Shown here piece after piece: positions 55,574-64,000 of a stretch of 64,000 nt of DNA (the first letter of the stretch is position 1; every line of letters starts with the position of its first letter). Source of the stretch: VRUE01 sp963702035 (lineage in GTDB: Bacteria; Actinomycetota; Thermoleophilia; Solirubrobacterales; 70-9); the NCBI GenBank assembly GCA_963702035.1, contig OY969700.1:186001-250000 (forward strand), given 5' to 3'. The notes under the pieces are model-generated. The model made no database searches. It saw nothing but the letters and a program-made list of their open reading frames with translations, and was not told where the DNA came from. Both the position numbers and the translations under genes were made by a program.

Positions 55574-57010
55574 GTGTCCTCTGTGTCCTTGACCGATACG
55601 ACCTTGACTCCTGACGCTCCGACCGGTTCCCCGGTCGAGGGCTCCAACGGCCTGCTGGTCGAAATCGACGGCAAGATCGTGCCGAACTACGCGGCGACGA
55701 TGGTCTCCTTCGACGAGGGCGACGTCGTCAAAGGCAAGGTCGTACGGATCGATAAAGACGAGGTCCTCGTCAACATCGGCTACAAGTCGGAGGGAGTCAT
55801 CCCCTCGACCGAGCTCTCGATCCGCAAGTCGGTCAACCCGGCCGACGAGGTCGAGCTGGGCGAGGAGATCGACGCGCTCGTGCTCACCAAAGAGGACGCC
55901 GAGGGTCGTCTCGTCCTCTCCAAGAAGCGTGCTCGCTTCGAGAAGGCGTGGCGTCGCATCGAGGCTGCCGCCGAGTCGGGCGAACCGGTCGAAGGCAGCG
56001 TCATCGAGGTTGTCAAGGGCGGCCTGATCCTCGACCTCGGGGTGCGTGGCTTCCTGCCCGCCTCGCTGGTCAACATCCGCCGCGTCCACAACCTCGACGA
56101 GTTCCTCGGCCAGACGCTCGAGTGCAAAGTGATCGAGCTCAACCGCAGTCGTAACAACGTGGTGCTCTCGCGGCGCGCCGTGCTCGAGGAAGAGCGCAAG
56201 GAGGTCCGCGAGCAGATCCTCGACAGGCTCGAGGCCGGCCAGGTGGTCGAGGGCAAGATCTCCAACATCGTCAACTTCGGCGCCTTCGTCGACCTCGAGG
56301 GGATCGACGGCCTGATCCACATCTCCGAGCTTTCCTGGAGCCACGTCAACCATCCCTCCGAGGTCGTCTCGATCGGCGACACGGTGCGGATCAAAGTGCT
56401 CGACATCGACCGCGACCGCCAGCGCATCTCACTCGGCCTCAAGCAGACTCAGGAGGACCCGTGGCAGCGGGTGATCAGCACCCACCGCCCGGGAGACGTG
56501 CTGGAGGGCACGGTGACCAAGGTCGTCGCCTTCGGCGCCTTCGTCGAGATCCTGCCCGGGGTCGAGGGCCTGGTCCACATCTCCGAGCTCGCCGACCACC
56601 ACGTCGAGAACCCGAGCGAGGTGGTCGAGCCGAACTCCACGCTGAACGTGAAGATCCTCGAGATCGACGAGGAGCGGCGGAGGCTCTCGCTGAGCATCAA
56701 GCGGGTTGAGGGGCAGAACATGCCGATGGGGGATCTCGGGGAGCAGATCGAAGCTGCCGAGGGCTCTGAGGAGGTTGCCGAGGAGCCTCAGGCCGCGGGT
56801 CCTGTCGCGGAGGAGGACTCCTCGTCCTCGCAGGCTACGGACGACGAGCCCACCTCCACGCCACCCACGGCAGAGGAGCCTGAGGAGGTTCCTGCGGAGC
56901 CCGTTGCCGAGGTTGAGGAGCCTGCTGCCGAGGTCGTGGTTGAGGAAGCTGAGGAGCCTGAGGCTGAGGCGGCTCCAGAGGCTGAGGAGTCGGACTCCGC
57001 CGAGTCCTGA
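55574..57010 (+). CDS. rpsA: 30S ribosomal protein S1
   Basis: 478 residues, GTG start. Four S1/OB domains (about 45-115, 130-200, 215-285, 300-375), each with the VxxxxxFGAFVDL-like core (NFGAFVDLEGIDGLIHISELSW, AFGAFVEILPGVEGLVHISELAD in domains 3 and 4). A Glu/Pro/Ala-rich acidic tail of about 90 residues, common in actinobacterial S1. Confidence 0.96.
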   Translation: MSSVSLTDTTLTPDAPTGSPVEGSNGLLVEIDGKIVPNYAATMVSFDEGDVVKGKVVRIDKDEVLVNIGYKSEGVIPSTELSIRKSVNPADEVELGEEIDALVLTKEDAEGRLVLSKKRARFEKAWRRIEAAAESGEPVEGSVIEVVKGGLILDLGVRGFLPASLVNIRRVHNLDEFLGQTLECKVIELNRSRNNVVLSRRAVLEEERKEVREQILDRLEAGQVVEGKISNIVNFGAFVDLEGIDGLIHISELSWSHVNHPSEVVSIGDTVRIKVLDIDRDRQRISLGLKQTQEDPWQRVISTHRPGDVLEGTVTKVVAFGAFVEILPGVEGLVHISELADHHVENPSEVVEPNSTLNVKILEIDEERRRLSLSIKRVEGQNMPMGDLGEQIEAAEGSEEVAEEPQAAGPVAEEDSSSSQATDDEPTSTPPTAEEPEEVPAEPVAEVEEPAAEVVVEEAEEPEAEAAPEAEESDSAES

Positions 57011-57018
57011 GCTGGGCT

Positions 57019-57603
57019 GTGGCCCGGCCGCTTACGATCGGGCTCACTGGGGGGATCGCTGCTGGGAAGTCCGAGGCTCTTGCCGCCTTTGAGCGGCTCG
57101 GGGCGGAGACGATCTCCAGCGACGCTGTGGTGCACGAGCTGCTCGAGACCGAGCCGCTGTTGCCGCGGCTGGTGGAGAGGTGGGGGGAGGAGGTCGCGCC
57201 CGGCGGGAAGGTCGACCGCGACCGGATCGGCGGGATGGTCTTTGCCGACACCGCCGAGCTGAAGTGGCTCGAGGGGCAGATCCATCCCCTGGTGGGAGAG
57301 CGGATTGGCATCTGGCTGACATCGCTGCCGGAGGAGGCGGACGTCGCTGTGGTCGAGGTGCCGTTGCTCTTCGAGACCGGCATGGACGGAGTCTTCGACA
57401 CGACGGTTGCCGTCGTCGCGTCTGATGAGGTCCGCGGCGAGCGCGCCCGCGCCCGCGGTCATGCCCTGGTCGACGAGCGCGAGGCGCGCCAGCTGGCCCA
57501 GACGGAGAAGGCGTCCCGCGCGGCGCACGTCATCGAGAATGACGGCAGCGTCGAGGACCTCGAGCGGGAGCTGTCCGCCCTTGTCGAGAAGCTGCGTGCA
57601 TGA
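57019..57603 (+). CDS. coaE: Dephospho-CoA kinase
   Basis: 194 residues, GTG start 8 bp after rpsA. Last step of CoA synthesis. P-loop GLTGGIAAGKSEAL, SSDAVVHELLE, HPLVGERI, VVEVPLLFETGM. Next to rpsA as in many actinobacteria. Overlaps the transglycosylase gene by 4 nt. Confidence 0.96.
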   Translation: MARPLTIGLTGGIAAGKSEALAAFERLGAETISSDAVVHELLETEPLLPRLVERWGEEVAPGGKVDRDRIGGMVFADTAELKWLEGQIHPLVGERIGIWLTSLPEEADVAVVEVPLLFETGMDGVFDTTVAVVASDEVRGERARARGHALVDEREARQLAQTEKASRAAHVIENDGSVEDLERELSALVEKLRA

Positions 57604-58178
57604 GGAAGAAGGCGAGGCGGCGGCGCCTTTTCGTCGGCGGCGCCGCGGTCGCGGCCGGTGTCGCCGCGGGCTTGGCGCTCGGGCTCTTCGGCAAGTTCGG
57701 CGACGTGATCCAGGAGCTGACGCTGCCGCTGCGCCACGAGGACATCATCCGCCAGCAGGCAGCCGAAAAGAGGGTCGACGCCGCCCTGATCGCCGCCGTG
57801 ATCTACGCCGAGTCGAAGTTCGACGACCGCACCTCCAGCGCCGGCGCACGCGGGCTGATGCAGATCACGCCGCAGGCGGCCAAGGACATCGAGCGCCACA
57901 GCGGTGGCACCACCTTCCAGTTCGGCGACCTCGGCGATCCGGAAATCAACATCCGCTACGGCACCTATCTGCTGCGCGAACTCCTCGACCGCTATGAAGG
58001 GGATGTGGTTGCCGCCCTTGCCGCCTACAACGCCGGACCGACCAACGTCGACCGTTGGGGAGGCAGCGCGCTGAGCGTGGCCGAGATTCCCTTCCCTGAA
58101 ACCCGCGCCTACGTCGAAGACGTGCTCGACAAGCAGCGGGCCTATCGCGACAAGTACGCCAAGGAGCTGGGCTATTGA
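57600..58178 (+). CDS. Lytic transglycosylase, SLT domain
   Basis: 192 residues. Membrane anchor (VGGAAVAAGVAAGLALGLF), then SLT domain with catalytic Glu in VIYAESKFDDRTSSAGARGLMQITP, NIRYGTYLLREL and AALAAYNAGPTNVDRWGG. Cleaves peptidoglycan outside the membrane. Confidence 0.93.
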   Translation: MRKKARRRRLFVGGAAVAAGVAAGLALGLFGKFGDVIQELTLPLRHEDIIRQQAAEKRVDAALIAAVIYAESKFDDRTSSAGARGLMQITPQAAKDIERHSGGTTFQFGDLGDPEINIRYGTYLLRELLDRYEGDVVAALAAYNAGPTNVDRWGGSALSVAEIPFPETRAYVEDVLDKQRAYRDKYAKELGY

Positions 58179-59542
58179 GCCCGCCACGCCCTCGCCTGAC
58201 GGCCCTCGCGGTCGCCGTCGCCCTCGTCCTCGCCGACTCCTCGATCGTCGTCCTGGCGCTGCCGCGGATCTACCGCGACCTCGACACCAGCGTCGCCGGC
58301 GTGACCTGGGTGCTGATCTCCTTCAACCTGGTGATGGCCCTGGCCGCGGTTCCCGCCGCGCACCTGGCGCGGCGCATCGGCCCCGGTCGCGCCGCGGCGA
58401 TCGGCCTCGCCGTCTTCGCCGGCGCCGGGCTCGCCTGCGGGCTCTCGACCGAGCTGAGCACCCTGATCGCCGCCCGCTGCGTGCAGGCGCTGGGAGGCGC
58501 CCTGGCGGTCACCGCGGTCCTGGAGCTGCTGCCGGCCACGGTCGGCTCCGAGCGCCGTGCCGTTGCGATCTGGGCGACCGCCGGCGCCGCCGGCGCCGCG
58601 CTAGGCCCGGCGATCGGCGGCCTGCTCACCGAGCTCGTCTCCTGGCAGTCGATCTTCCTCCTCCAGGCGCCGGTCGCGCTCGCCGTCGGGGTGCCGGTCC
58701 TCGCCGTTGCCCGGCATGAGGCGGCGACCGGCGTCATCTCAACCGAGCTGCGCCGCACCGGCCGCCCACACGTCCTTGCCAACCTGGCCCTGGCGATGGT
58801 CTCGGCGGCGATCGCCGCGGCGCTGTTCCTGCTCGTCCTGCTGCTGATCGAAGGCTGGCGCCTGAGCCCGATCGGCGCCGCGATCGTCGTCTCCGCGATG
58901 CCCCTGGCAGCGCTGCTCGGCGCCCGCCTGGGGCCGGCGGTGGGAAGCGAGCGCGCCCGTGCCGCCGCGGGGGCGATCCTCGTCGCCGGCGGCCTCGGCG
59001 GGCTCGCGCTGCTACCGCACGCGGAGGTGGCGCTGACCGTGCCGCCGCAATTGCTGGTCGGCGTCGGCCTCGCCCTGGTCCTCTCGGCGCTGACCGAGAC
59101 GGCCCTGGCCGGCCGGGCGCCGCAGGCGATCCACGGTGGCTGGACGATCTCCGCCCGGCACGCCGGGGTCGCGATCGGGTTGATCGTGCTGACCCCGCTG
59201 TTCACCGCCGACCTCGCCCAGCAGCGCCATGACGCGCTTGATGCCAGCACGGCGGTCGTGCTCGACTCGAAGGTCGAACCGTTGCTCAAGCTGCAGCTCG
59301 CCCAGCGGATCGAGGATCGGCTCGAAGGCGAGCGGGGGAAGGTGCCGACGCTCGGCCCCGCCTTCGAGCCGCTGCCCGAAGATCCGGCCGCCCGCGCCGA
59401 CGTGATCCTCCTGCGCGAAGAACTGCAGGACCAGCTCGACCGCGCCGCAACCCACGCCTTCAGTCCCTCGTTCGGCCTCGGCGCCCTGATCGGCCTGTTG
59501 GCCCTGATCCCGATCGGCCTGGCACGGAGGGTGGATCTGTGA
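58175..59542 (+). CDS. MFS transporter, DHA2/EmrB-like
   Basis: 455 residues, TTG start in a 4-nt overlap. Helix 1 with LADSSIVVLALPRIYRDL, motif A-like HLARRIGPGRAAAIG, motif C ATAGAAGAALGPAIGGLL. Hydrophobic-drug efflux is the usual role. Insert of about 80 mostly polar residues before the last helix. Confidence 0.85.
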   Translation: MSPPRPRLTALAVAVALVLADSSIVVLALPRIYRDLDTSVAGVTWVLISFNLVMALAAVPAAHLARRIGPGRAAAIGLAVFAGAGLACGLSTELSTLIAARCVQALGGALAVTAVLELLPATVGSERRAVAIWATAGAAGAALGPAIGGLLTELVSWQSIFLLQAPVALAVGVPVLAVARHEAATGVISTELRRTGRPHVLANLALAMVSAAIAAALFLLVLLLIEGWRLSPIGAAIVVSAMPLAALLGARLGPAVGSERARAAAGAILVAGGLGGLALLPHAEVALTVPPQLLVGVGLALVLSALTETALAGRAPQAIHGGWTISARHAGVAIGLIVLTPLFTADLAQQRHDALDASTAVVLDSKVEPLLKLQLAQRIEDRLEGERGKVPTLGPAFEPLPEDPAARADVILLREELQDQLDRAATHAFSPSFGLGALIGLLALIPIGLARRVDL

Positions 59543-60063
59543 GTGGGGAGGGGAAAGGGCGGTTCCTGGTCCTCGCGGCGATCGCCGCCTCACTGGCCCT
59601 CGTCGTCGTCTACCTCGCCGCCGGCGGGTCCTCGTATGAGCCGACGAAGACGCAGGATCCCTGCAAGCCGCGGCCCTGGACCGAACCCGAAGGCCTGCAG
59701 GGGATAGCGCAGCAGTTCTCGCTCTCGGCCCTCGACGGCGCAGCCTGCGAGCTGGGGGTCAGCCGCGAGACGCTGGCCCGGGCACTCGCCACCCCGCAAT
59801 CACGCGAACGCTTCACCAAGCGCTATGGGATCGGCGATGCCCAGCTGGCGCGCGCCATACGCGCGGGCCTGCTGAGGGCGATCAGCGACGCCGAACGCGC
59901 TGGAGCCCTCAACCCGCTCCTCGCCGCGCCGCTGCGCGCCACCGTGCGCCGGATCCCGGTCGATCAGGCGATCGAACTGATCAAGGACGCCCGCTCCCTA
60001 CTAGACAATCTCGAAAGCTTCCTAGGCCCCGCCGGGGGCGTCATCGAACAATTCCTGCCATGA
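59539..60063 (+). CDS. Single-pass membrane protein of unknown function
   Basis: 174 residues, GTG start overlapping the transporter by 4 nt. One N-terminal helix (FLVLAAIAASLALVVVYLAAGG), a CKPRPWTEPEGLQ segment with two Cys overall (DPCKP and AACELG), then a helical domain (VSRETLARALATPQSRERFTKRYGI). Extracytoplasmic; I do not recognise the family. Confidence 0.75.
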   Translation: MSGEGKGRFLVLAAIAASLALVVVYLAAGGSSYEPTKTQDPCKPRPWTEPEGLQGIAQQFSLSALDGAACELGVSRETLARALATPQSRERFTKRYGIGDAQLARAIRAGLLRAISDAERAGALNPLLAAPLRATVRRIPVDQAIELIKDARSLLDNLESFLGPAGGVIEQFLP

Positions 60064-60067
60064 ACAA

Positions 60068-60188
60068 GGCGCGCCTGTCCCGGTAGGGGTGGAGCGTCTT
60101 GTACTTTTTCGTCACCAGCCTCCGGGCGTCAGCTCTACCGCAACTCACCGAAAAAGTTAAGCGGAACCCCTGCCGGGACAGGCGCGCC
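60068..60188. repeat. Type B hairpin element, copy 3
   Basis: 23-bp arms (60068-60090 with 60166-60188) with one T-G wobble at the same place as copy 1. Starts 4 bp after the previous stop and ends one base before the stop codon of the convergent regulator gene. Conserved CGTCTTGTACTTTTTCG and CGAAAAAGTTAAGCGGAAC. Confidence 0.88.
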
Positions 60189-60443
60189 CTACTTCTTAAA
60201 CAGGAATTTCTGGGATTTGACGCTCCAGGAGATGCCGGTGCACAGTTCTTCCGGCGTCACCTCAAGGGCGCTGGAGAGCTTGATTATCGTGCCGAGCCGC
60301 GGCTCACGGCCGCCCCGCTCGAGCAGGGAGATCTCGGTGCGGTGCAAATCGCAGCGAAAACCGAGCTCCTCCTGGGAGATTTCGGCTCTCTGCCGGGCTT
60401 TGCGCAGACTGGTGGCGAATCGATCGCGTGGTTTCATGGGCAA
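60189..60443 (-). CDS. XRE-family helix-turn-helix regulator
   Basis: 84 residues. LRKARQRAEISQEELGFRCDLHRTEISLLERGGREPRLGTIIKLSSAL is a Cro/C1-type HTH; single domain, C-terminal basic end. Target unknown. About 210 bp to uvrB contain no other gene. Confidence 0.85.
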   Translation of the reverse strand: MPMKPRDRFATSLRKARQRAEISQEELGFRCDLHRTEISLLERGGREPRLGTIIKLSSALEVTPEELCTGISWSVKSQKFLFKK

Positions 60444-60642
60444 GATTCTCTGCGTATGCCGACAGAAGCTCTACAGACAGCGGACTTCAAACCGGAACTC
60501 GCGCGTTTATCCTACTTATGTCACGCGCGAGTGGCGTGCCAGACCCAGATCATCGCCCCGCAATGGCGCGGCAACGAAGGCGGCATCCCAGGCCTACCTT
60601 CGGGGCGGCTTGGTGGTCTGTATGACGACCAACGCGCCCCGC

Positions 60643-60648
60643 TAAGGT
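60643..60648 (+). promoter_or_regulatory. Candidate -10 box for uvrB
   Basis: TAAGGT six bases before GTG 60655. No LexA box recognised. Confidence 0.45.
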
Positions 60649-60654
60649 CATCGC

Positions 60655-62652
60655 GTGCCCGAGTTCAAGCTCAACCCGGCCTACACGCCGACCGCGGACC
60701 AACCGAAGGCGATTGCCGGGTTGGCCGAGGGGCTGGAGCAGGGGGAGCACTTCCAGACCCTGCTCGGCGCGACCGGCACCGGCAAGACCTTCACGATGGC
60801 CGCGACGATCGCCGCCGTGCAGCGCCCCAGCCTGGTGATCGCCCACAACAAGACGCTGGCGGCGCAGCTTTGCAACGAGTTCCGCGAGTTCTTCCCCGAG
60901 AACTCGGTCGAGTACTTCGTCTCCTACTACGACTACTACCAGCCCGAGGCCTACGTCCCCGCCCAGGACCTCTACATCGAGAAGGACTCCTCGATCAACG
61001 ATGAGATCGACCGCCTGCGCCACGCGGCTACGGCGGCGCTGTTCGCCCGCCGCGACACGATCATCGTCGCCTCGGTCTCCTGCATCTACGGGATCGGCTC
61101 GCCCCAGGTATACAACGAAAAAATGCAGCTCTTCAAGGTCGGCGAGGGGATCGACCGCGACGAGGTGCTGCGCAAGCTGGTGAAAATGCAATACCAGCGC
61201 AATGACGCGGTCCTCGGCCGCGGCTCCTTTCGCGTGCGCGGCGAGGTACTGGAGATCATGCCCTCCTACGCCGAGTCGGCCTACCGGATCTCGCTCTTCG
61301 GCGAGGAGATCGAGGGGATCCAGCACTTCGACCCACTGACCGGCGAGGTCCTCGACACGATCGACCACGTCTCGGTCTGGCCCGCCTCGCACTACGTGAC
61401 CCGCGATGAGACGCTGGATCGCGCGGTCGAGGAGATCCGCCACGAACTGAACTCGCGTACGGCGGAACTCGAGGACGAAGGCAAGCAGCTCGAGGCGCAC
61501 CGTCTGCGGCAGCGGACCGCCTACGACATCGAGATGCTCAAGGAGATCGGCTTCACCTCGGGGATCGAGAACTACTCGCGCATCCTCGACGGCCGCCCGC
61601 CGGGCAGCCCGCCGCACACGCTGATCGACTACTTCCCCGACGACTTCGTCGTCTTCGTCGACGAGTCCCACCAGACGATCCCGCAGATCGGCGGCATGTA
61701 CGAGGGGGATCGTTCGCGCAAGACGACGCTGATCGACTACGGCTTCCGCCTGCCCTCGGCGATCGACAACCGGCCGCTCAAGTTCGACGAGTTCCTCGAG
61801 CGGGTCGACCAGCTGGTCATGGTCTCGGCGACGCCGGGCCCCTTCGAGCGGGCCGAAGCGACGCGGACGGTCGAGCAGATCGTGCGACCGACCGGAATCA
61901 TCGACCCGGAGATCGAGCTGCGCGCCACCAAGAACCAGATCGACGACCTGATGAACGAGATCAAGGTTGTCGCGGACAGCGGCGACCGCGTCCTGGTCAC
62001 GACGCTGACCAAGAAGATGGCCGAGGACCTGACCGAGTACCTGCTCGAGTACGGGATCAAGGTCCGCTACCTGCACTCGGAGATCGACACTCTGGAACGG
62101 ATCCAGATCGTCCGTGACCTGCGCCTCGGCGAGTACGATGTGCTGGTCGGCGTCAACCTGCTGCGCGAGGGGCTCGACCTGCCCGAGGTCTCACTGGTGG
62201 CGATCCTCGACGCCGACAAGGAGGGCTTCCTGCGCGGCGAGACCAGCCTCGTGCAGACGATCGGGCGCGCCGCCCGCAACGTCAACGGGCGGGTGCTGAT
62301 GTACGCGGATCGGGAGACCGACGCGATGCGCGCGGCGATGAGCGAGACCGAGCGCCGCCGGGCGATCCAGCTCGCCTACAACGAGGAGCACGGGATCACC
62401 CCGGAGACCGTCCGCAAGGGGATCTCCGAGATGTCCGAGTTCCTCGCGATGGAGGACCGTGCGCCGAAGAAACGACGCCGCAAGGCCGGCGGCGACTTCG
62501 CCGACCCGGCCGAGCTGGAGCGCACGATCGTCGCCCTGGAGGAGGAAATGCTCGCCGCCGCCGACGACCTCCGCTTCGAGGAGGCCGGCCGCCTCCGCGA
62601 CGAGCTGAAAGAGCTGCGCCGCGACCTCGACGGGATGACCGCGGGGGCATGA
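60655..62652 (+). CDS. uvrB: Excinuclease ABC subunit B
   Basis: 665 residues. Damage-loading helicase of nucleotide excision repair. Walker A GATGTGKTFTMA, beta-hairpin region YYDYYQPEAYVP, DEXH-type FVDESHQTIPQ, motif VI QTIGRAARN, C-terminal UVR/UvrC-binding motif (LEEEMLAAADDLRFEEAGRLRDEL). GTG start. Confidence 0.97.
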   Translation: MPEFKLNPAYTPTADQPKAIAGLAEGLEQGEHFQTLLGATGTGKTFTMAATIAAVQRPSLVIAHNKTLAAQLCNEFREFFPENSVEYFVSYYDYYQPEAYVPAQDLYIEKDSSINDEIDRLRHAATAALFARRDTIIVASVSCIYGIGSPQVYNEKMQLFKVGEGIDRDEVLRKLVKMQYQRNDAVLGRGSFRVRGEVLEIMPSYAESAYRISLFGEEIEGIQHFDPLTGEVLDTIDHVSVWPASHYVTRDETLDRAVEEIRHELNSRTAELEDEGKQLEAHRLRQRTAYDIEMLKEIGFTSGIENYSRILDGRPPGSPPHTLIDYFPDDFVVFVDESHQTIPQIGGMYEGDRSRKTTLIDYGFRLPSAIDNRPLKFDEFLERVDQLVMVSATPGPFERAEATRTVEQIVRPTGIIDPEIELRATKNQIDDLMNEIKVVADSGDRVLVTTLTKKMAEDLTEYLLEYGIKVRYLHSEIDTLERIQIVRDLRLGEYDVLVGVNLLREGLDLPEVSLVAILDADKEGFLRGETSLVQTIGRAARNVNGRVLMYADRETDAMRAAMSETERRRAIQLAYNEEHGITPETVRKGISEMSEFLAMEDRAPKKRRRKAGGDFADPAELERTIVALEEEMLAAADDLRFEEAGRLRDELKELRRDLDGMTAGA

Positions 62653-62915
62653 ACGGCCCGCGAGTCCCCGGCGGCGTAGTTCACCAGCTGCCCAAAGACC
62701 TGCGCAAGACGCTGATCGCCAGCGCCACGGCCCTCGGTGCCTGGAAGGACATCACGCCCCTGGCCCGCAACGAGTTCATCTGCTGGGTCGAGGACGCCAA
62801 ACAGGAGAAAACCCGAGAACGCCGCATCCGCCGCACCAGGGAAGAGCTGGAAGAAGGCATGCGCCGCCCCTGCTGCTGGCCCGGCTGCAAGCACCGCGAG
62901 CGCAACGGCAGGTAG
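62649..62915 (+). CDS. YdeI/OmpD-associated-like small protein
   Basis: 88 residues, overlapping uvrB by 4 nt. ITPLARNEFICWVEDAKQEKTRERRIRRTREELEEGMRRP matches the C-terminal segment of the YdeI/OmdA family; a CCWPGCKH end could bind metal. Function unknown. Confidence 0.72.
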   Translation: MNGPRVPGGVVHQLPKDLRKTLIASATALGAWKDITPLARNEFICWVEDAKQEKTRERRIRRTREELEEGMRRPCCWPGCKHRERNGR

Positions 62916-62990
62916 CAGCGGGACACAAGTAACACATGCCAATGTATGGGAAGCGTGGGCGGGCACTTCTGCGCCAGCGTAGTACCCACT

Positions 62991-63019
62991 TAAAGACGCT
63001 CCACCCCTTCCGGGATCGG
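62991..63019. repeat. Degenerate half of a type B element
   Basis: TAAAGACGCTCCACCCCTTCCGGGATCGG resembles, on the minus strand, the outer part of type B elements (CCGGTAGGGGTGGAACGTCTT). It ends just before the stop codon of the minus-strand gene, as intact copies do; the partner arm is not found. Confidence 0.5.
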
Positions 63020-63022
63020 TTC

Positions 63023-63403
63023 CTACGCCAGCAGCTTCGCCGCCTTGGCGCTGTCGGCGTGGAACTCGCCGCGAACGAGCTTGCCGTCCCCGTCGTACTT
63101 CATCACGTGGACGAAGGGGGACTCGAAGCTGCCCTTGTCGTTGCCGGCCTTCTGCGTGCCGAGGACGACGACGGTGTCGCCGGCGTCGATGAACTCGCTC
63201 GGCTCGACGCTGAAGGACGACCAGTAGTTGGGGATCTGGGCGAAGTTCGCCATGATCGCCTCGCGCCCCTTGGTCTCGCCGCCGAGCGGCAGCTCCTCGG
63301 ACGTGTACCAGACGGCGTCCTCGGCGAAATCGTTTTGCAGGGCGGCGAGGTCGCCGCGGCCGAAGGCCTCGTAGGCGGACCGGGCGGTGTCGACGTTTGA
63401 CAT
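63023..63403 (-). CDS. SnoaL/NTF2-like protein
   Basis: 126 residues from ATG 63403. VDTARSAYEAFGRGDLAALQNDFAEDAVWYTSEELPLGGETKGREAI is the usual start of this small alpha+beta barrel; FHADSAKAAKLL ends it. Ligand or activity unknown. Confidence 0.85.
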   Translation of the reverse strand: MSNVDTARSAYEAFGRGDLAALQNDFAEDAVWYTSEELPLGGETKGREAIMANFAQIPNYWSSFSVEPSEFIDAGDTVVVLGTQKAGNDKGSFESPFVHVMKYDGDGKLVRGEFHADSAKAAKLLA

Positions 63404-63485
63404 CTCTCTCCTTTGGTGAAAGTTCCCCGCCCAGGAAGACCGTACGCCGATCGAGTCCTCTGTGCAAGCGGGGATCGGCGCCATC

Positions 63486-63491
63486 TAATCT
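63486..63491 (+). promoter_or_regulatory. Candidate -10 box for the thioredoxin-like gene
   Basis: TAATCT six bases before ATG 63498. Confidence 0.45.
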
Positions 63492-63497
63492 GCCGTC

Positions 63498-64000
63498 ATG
63501 GCGATCGACGTGACCGAGGCGAGCTTTGGCCAGGAGGTGATCGAGCGCTCCCGGCAGGTTCCCGTCGTGGTCGACTTCTGGGCCGAGTGGTGCGGGCCCT
63601 GTCGCACGCTGACCCCGGCTCTGGAGGCGGCCGAGGCGGCTCGCGATGGCAAGGTCGTGCTCGCCAAGGTCGACGTCGACGCGAATCAGGCGCTGGCGGC
63701 GCGCTACAACGTGCAGGGCATCCCGGCGGTGAAGGCCTTCCGCGACGGCAAGGTCGCGAGTGAGTTCGTCGGCGCGGTGTCGAAGGCGAAGGTCGAAGAG
63801 CTGTTTGACTCCCTGGCTCCCTCGCGGGCTGACGAGCTGCTGGCAAAGGGCGACGAGCTGTCGTTGCGCGAGGCGGCCGAACTGGAGCCGCGCCGTGCCG
63901 ACATCGCTGTGGCGCTGGCGAGGGCGCGGTTGGAGCGTGGGGCGGAGGAGGAGGCGCTCGAGGCAGTCGAGCCGCACGAGGGCGACTTCGGCGCCGAAGG
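63498..64000 (+). CDS. Thioredoxin-domain protein with TPR tail, YbbN/CnoX-like (3' end outside window)
   Basis: First 167 codons. Thioredoxin fold with WAEWCGPCRTL active site and cis-Pro in VQGIPAVKAF, then an Ala/Glu-rich helical part (ADELLAKGDELSLREAAEL, ALARARLERGAEEEALEAVE) like the TPR region of YbbN chaperedoxins. Still open at the window end. Confidence 0.88.
   Translation, partial: MAIDVTEASFGQEVIERSRQVPVVVDFWAEWCGPCRTLTPALEAAEAARDGKVVLAKVDVDANQALAARYNVQGIPAVKAFRDGKVASEFVGAVSKAKVEELFDSLAPSRADELLAKGDELSLREAAELEPRRADIAVALARARLERGAEEEALEAVEPHEGDFGAE

Overview
The window is 64 kb of GC-rich chromosome with dense, mostly co-oriented housekeeping genes, many 4-8 nt stop/start overlaps, and frequent GTG and TTG starts. 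Gene content and order (proB-proA-nadD-rsfS, comEA-comEC-holA-rpsT, hrcA-dnaJ-prmA, phoH-ybeY-era, hisIE-trpEGDC, a probable PPi-type phosphofructokinase, VapBC modules) fit an actinobacterium. Thermoleophilia/Solirubrobacterales is my best guess; this is inference from gene content, not a database match. Many first genes carry a TANNNT hexamer 6-9 nt before the start codon, which suggests widespread leaderless transcription.

Layout. 1-3.6 kb: end of proB, proA, nadD, rsfS and a coiled-coil protein. 3.6-4.4 kb: a PD-(D/E)XK homing-endonuclease-like gene whose frame runs through a tRNA-Ala(GGC) gene into a Phd-like remnant. 4.4-9.2 kb: alpha/beta hydrolase, SpoIIM-like protein, leuS (with a one-base frameshift), cupin. 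9.4-18 kb: comEA, comEC, a frameshifted membrane protein, holA, rpsT, murJ, GT-C glycosyltransferase. 18-28.4 kb: lepA, two MaoC/HadAB-like subunits, hrcA-dnaJ-prmA, murI, VapBC, yqeY, phoH, ybeY, era. 28.4-35.6 kb: a 7.1 kb island between two near-identical 39-bp tRNA 3'-end repeats. It carries one giant gene (1,993 residues: APH-like kinase fold, P-loop NTPase, helical repeats, cold-shock-like domain, four OST-HTH/LOTUS-like repeats) and a dead FitAB module. 35.6-45.1 kb: Phd/VapC, hisIE, trpEGDC, an HtrA protease, trpFBA. 45-51 kb: small membrane protein, methyltransferase, PPi-type pfkA, lipoprotein, TIGR01777 epimerase, malic enzyme, VapBC. 51-64 kb: polA (with a one-base frameshift), rpsA, coaE, lytic transglycosylase, MFS transporter, uvrB, start of a thioredoxin/YbbN gene.

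The most unusual genome-wide signal is a set of at least a dozen long-armed hairpin elements (about 50-130 bp). Their cores fall into recognisable families (A to D below). Their outer arms differ from locus to locus, yet the two arms of one element are perfectly or almost perfectly complementary. Most start at or within a few bases of a stop codon. Others lie in frame inside genes (glycosyltransferase, prmA, probably comEC), and one supplies the trpB stop and the trpA start. They recall the protein-inserted palindromic elements of Rickettsia, but I do not recognise the families. The second candidate for a new system is the tRNA-repeat-flanked giant kinase/NTPase/RNA-binding protein, which has the look of an antiphage defence gene.
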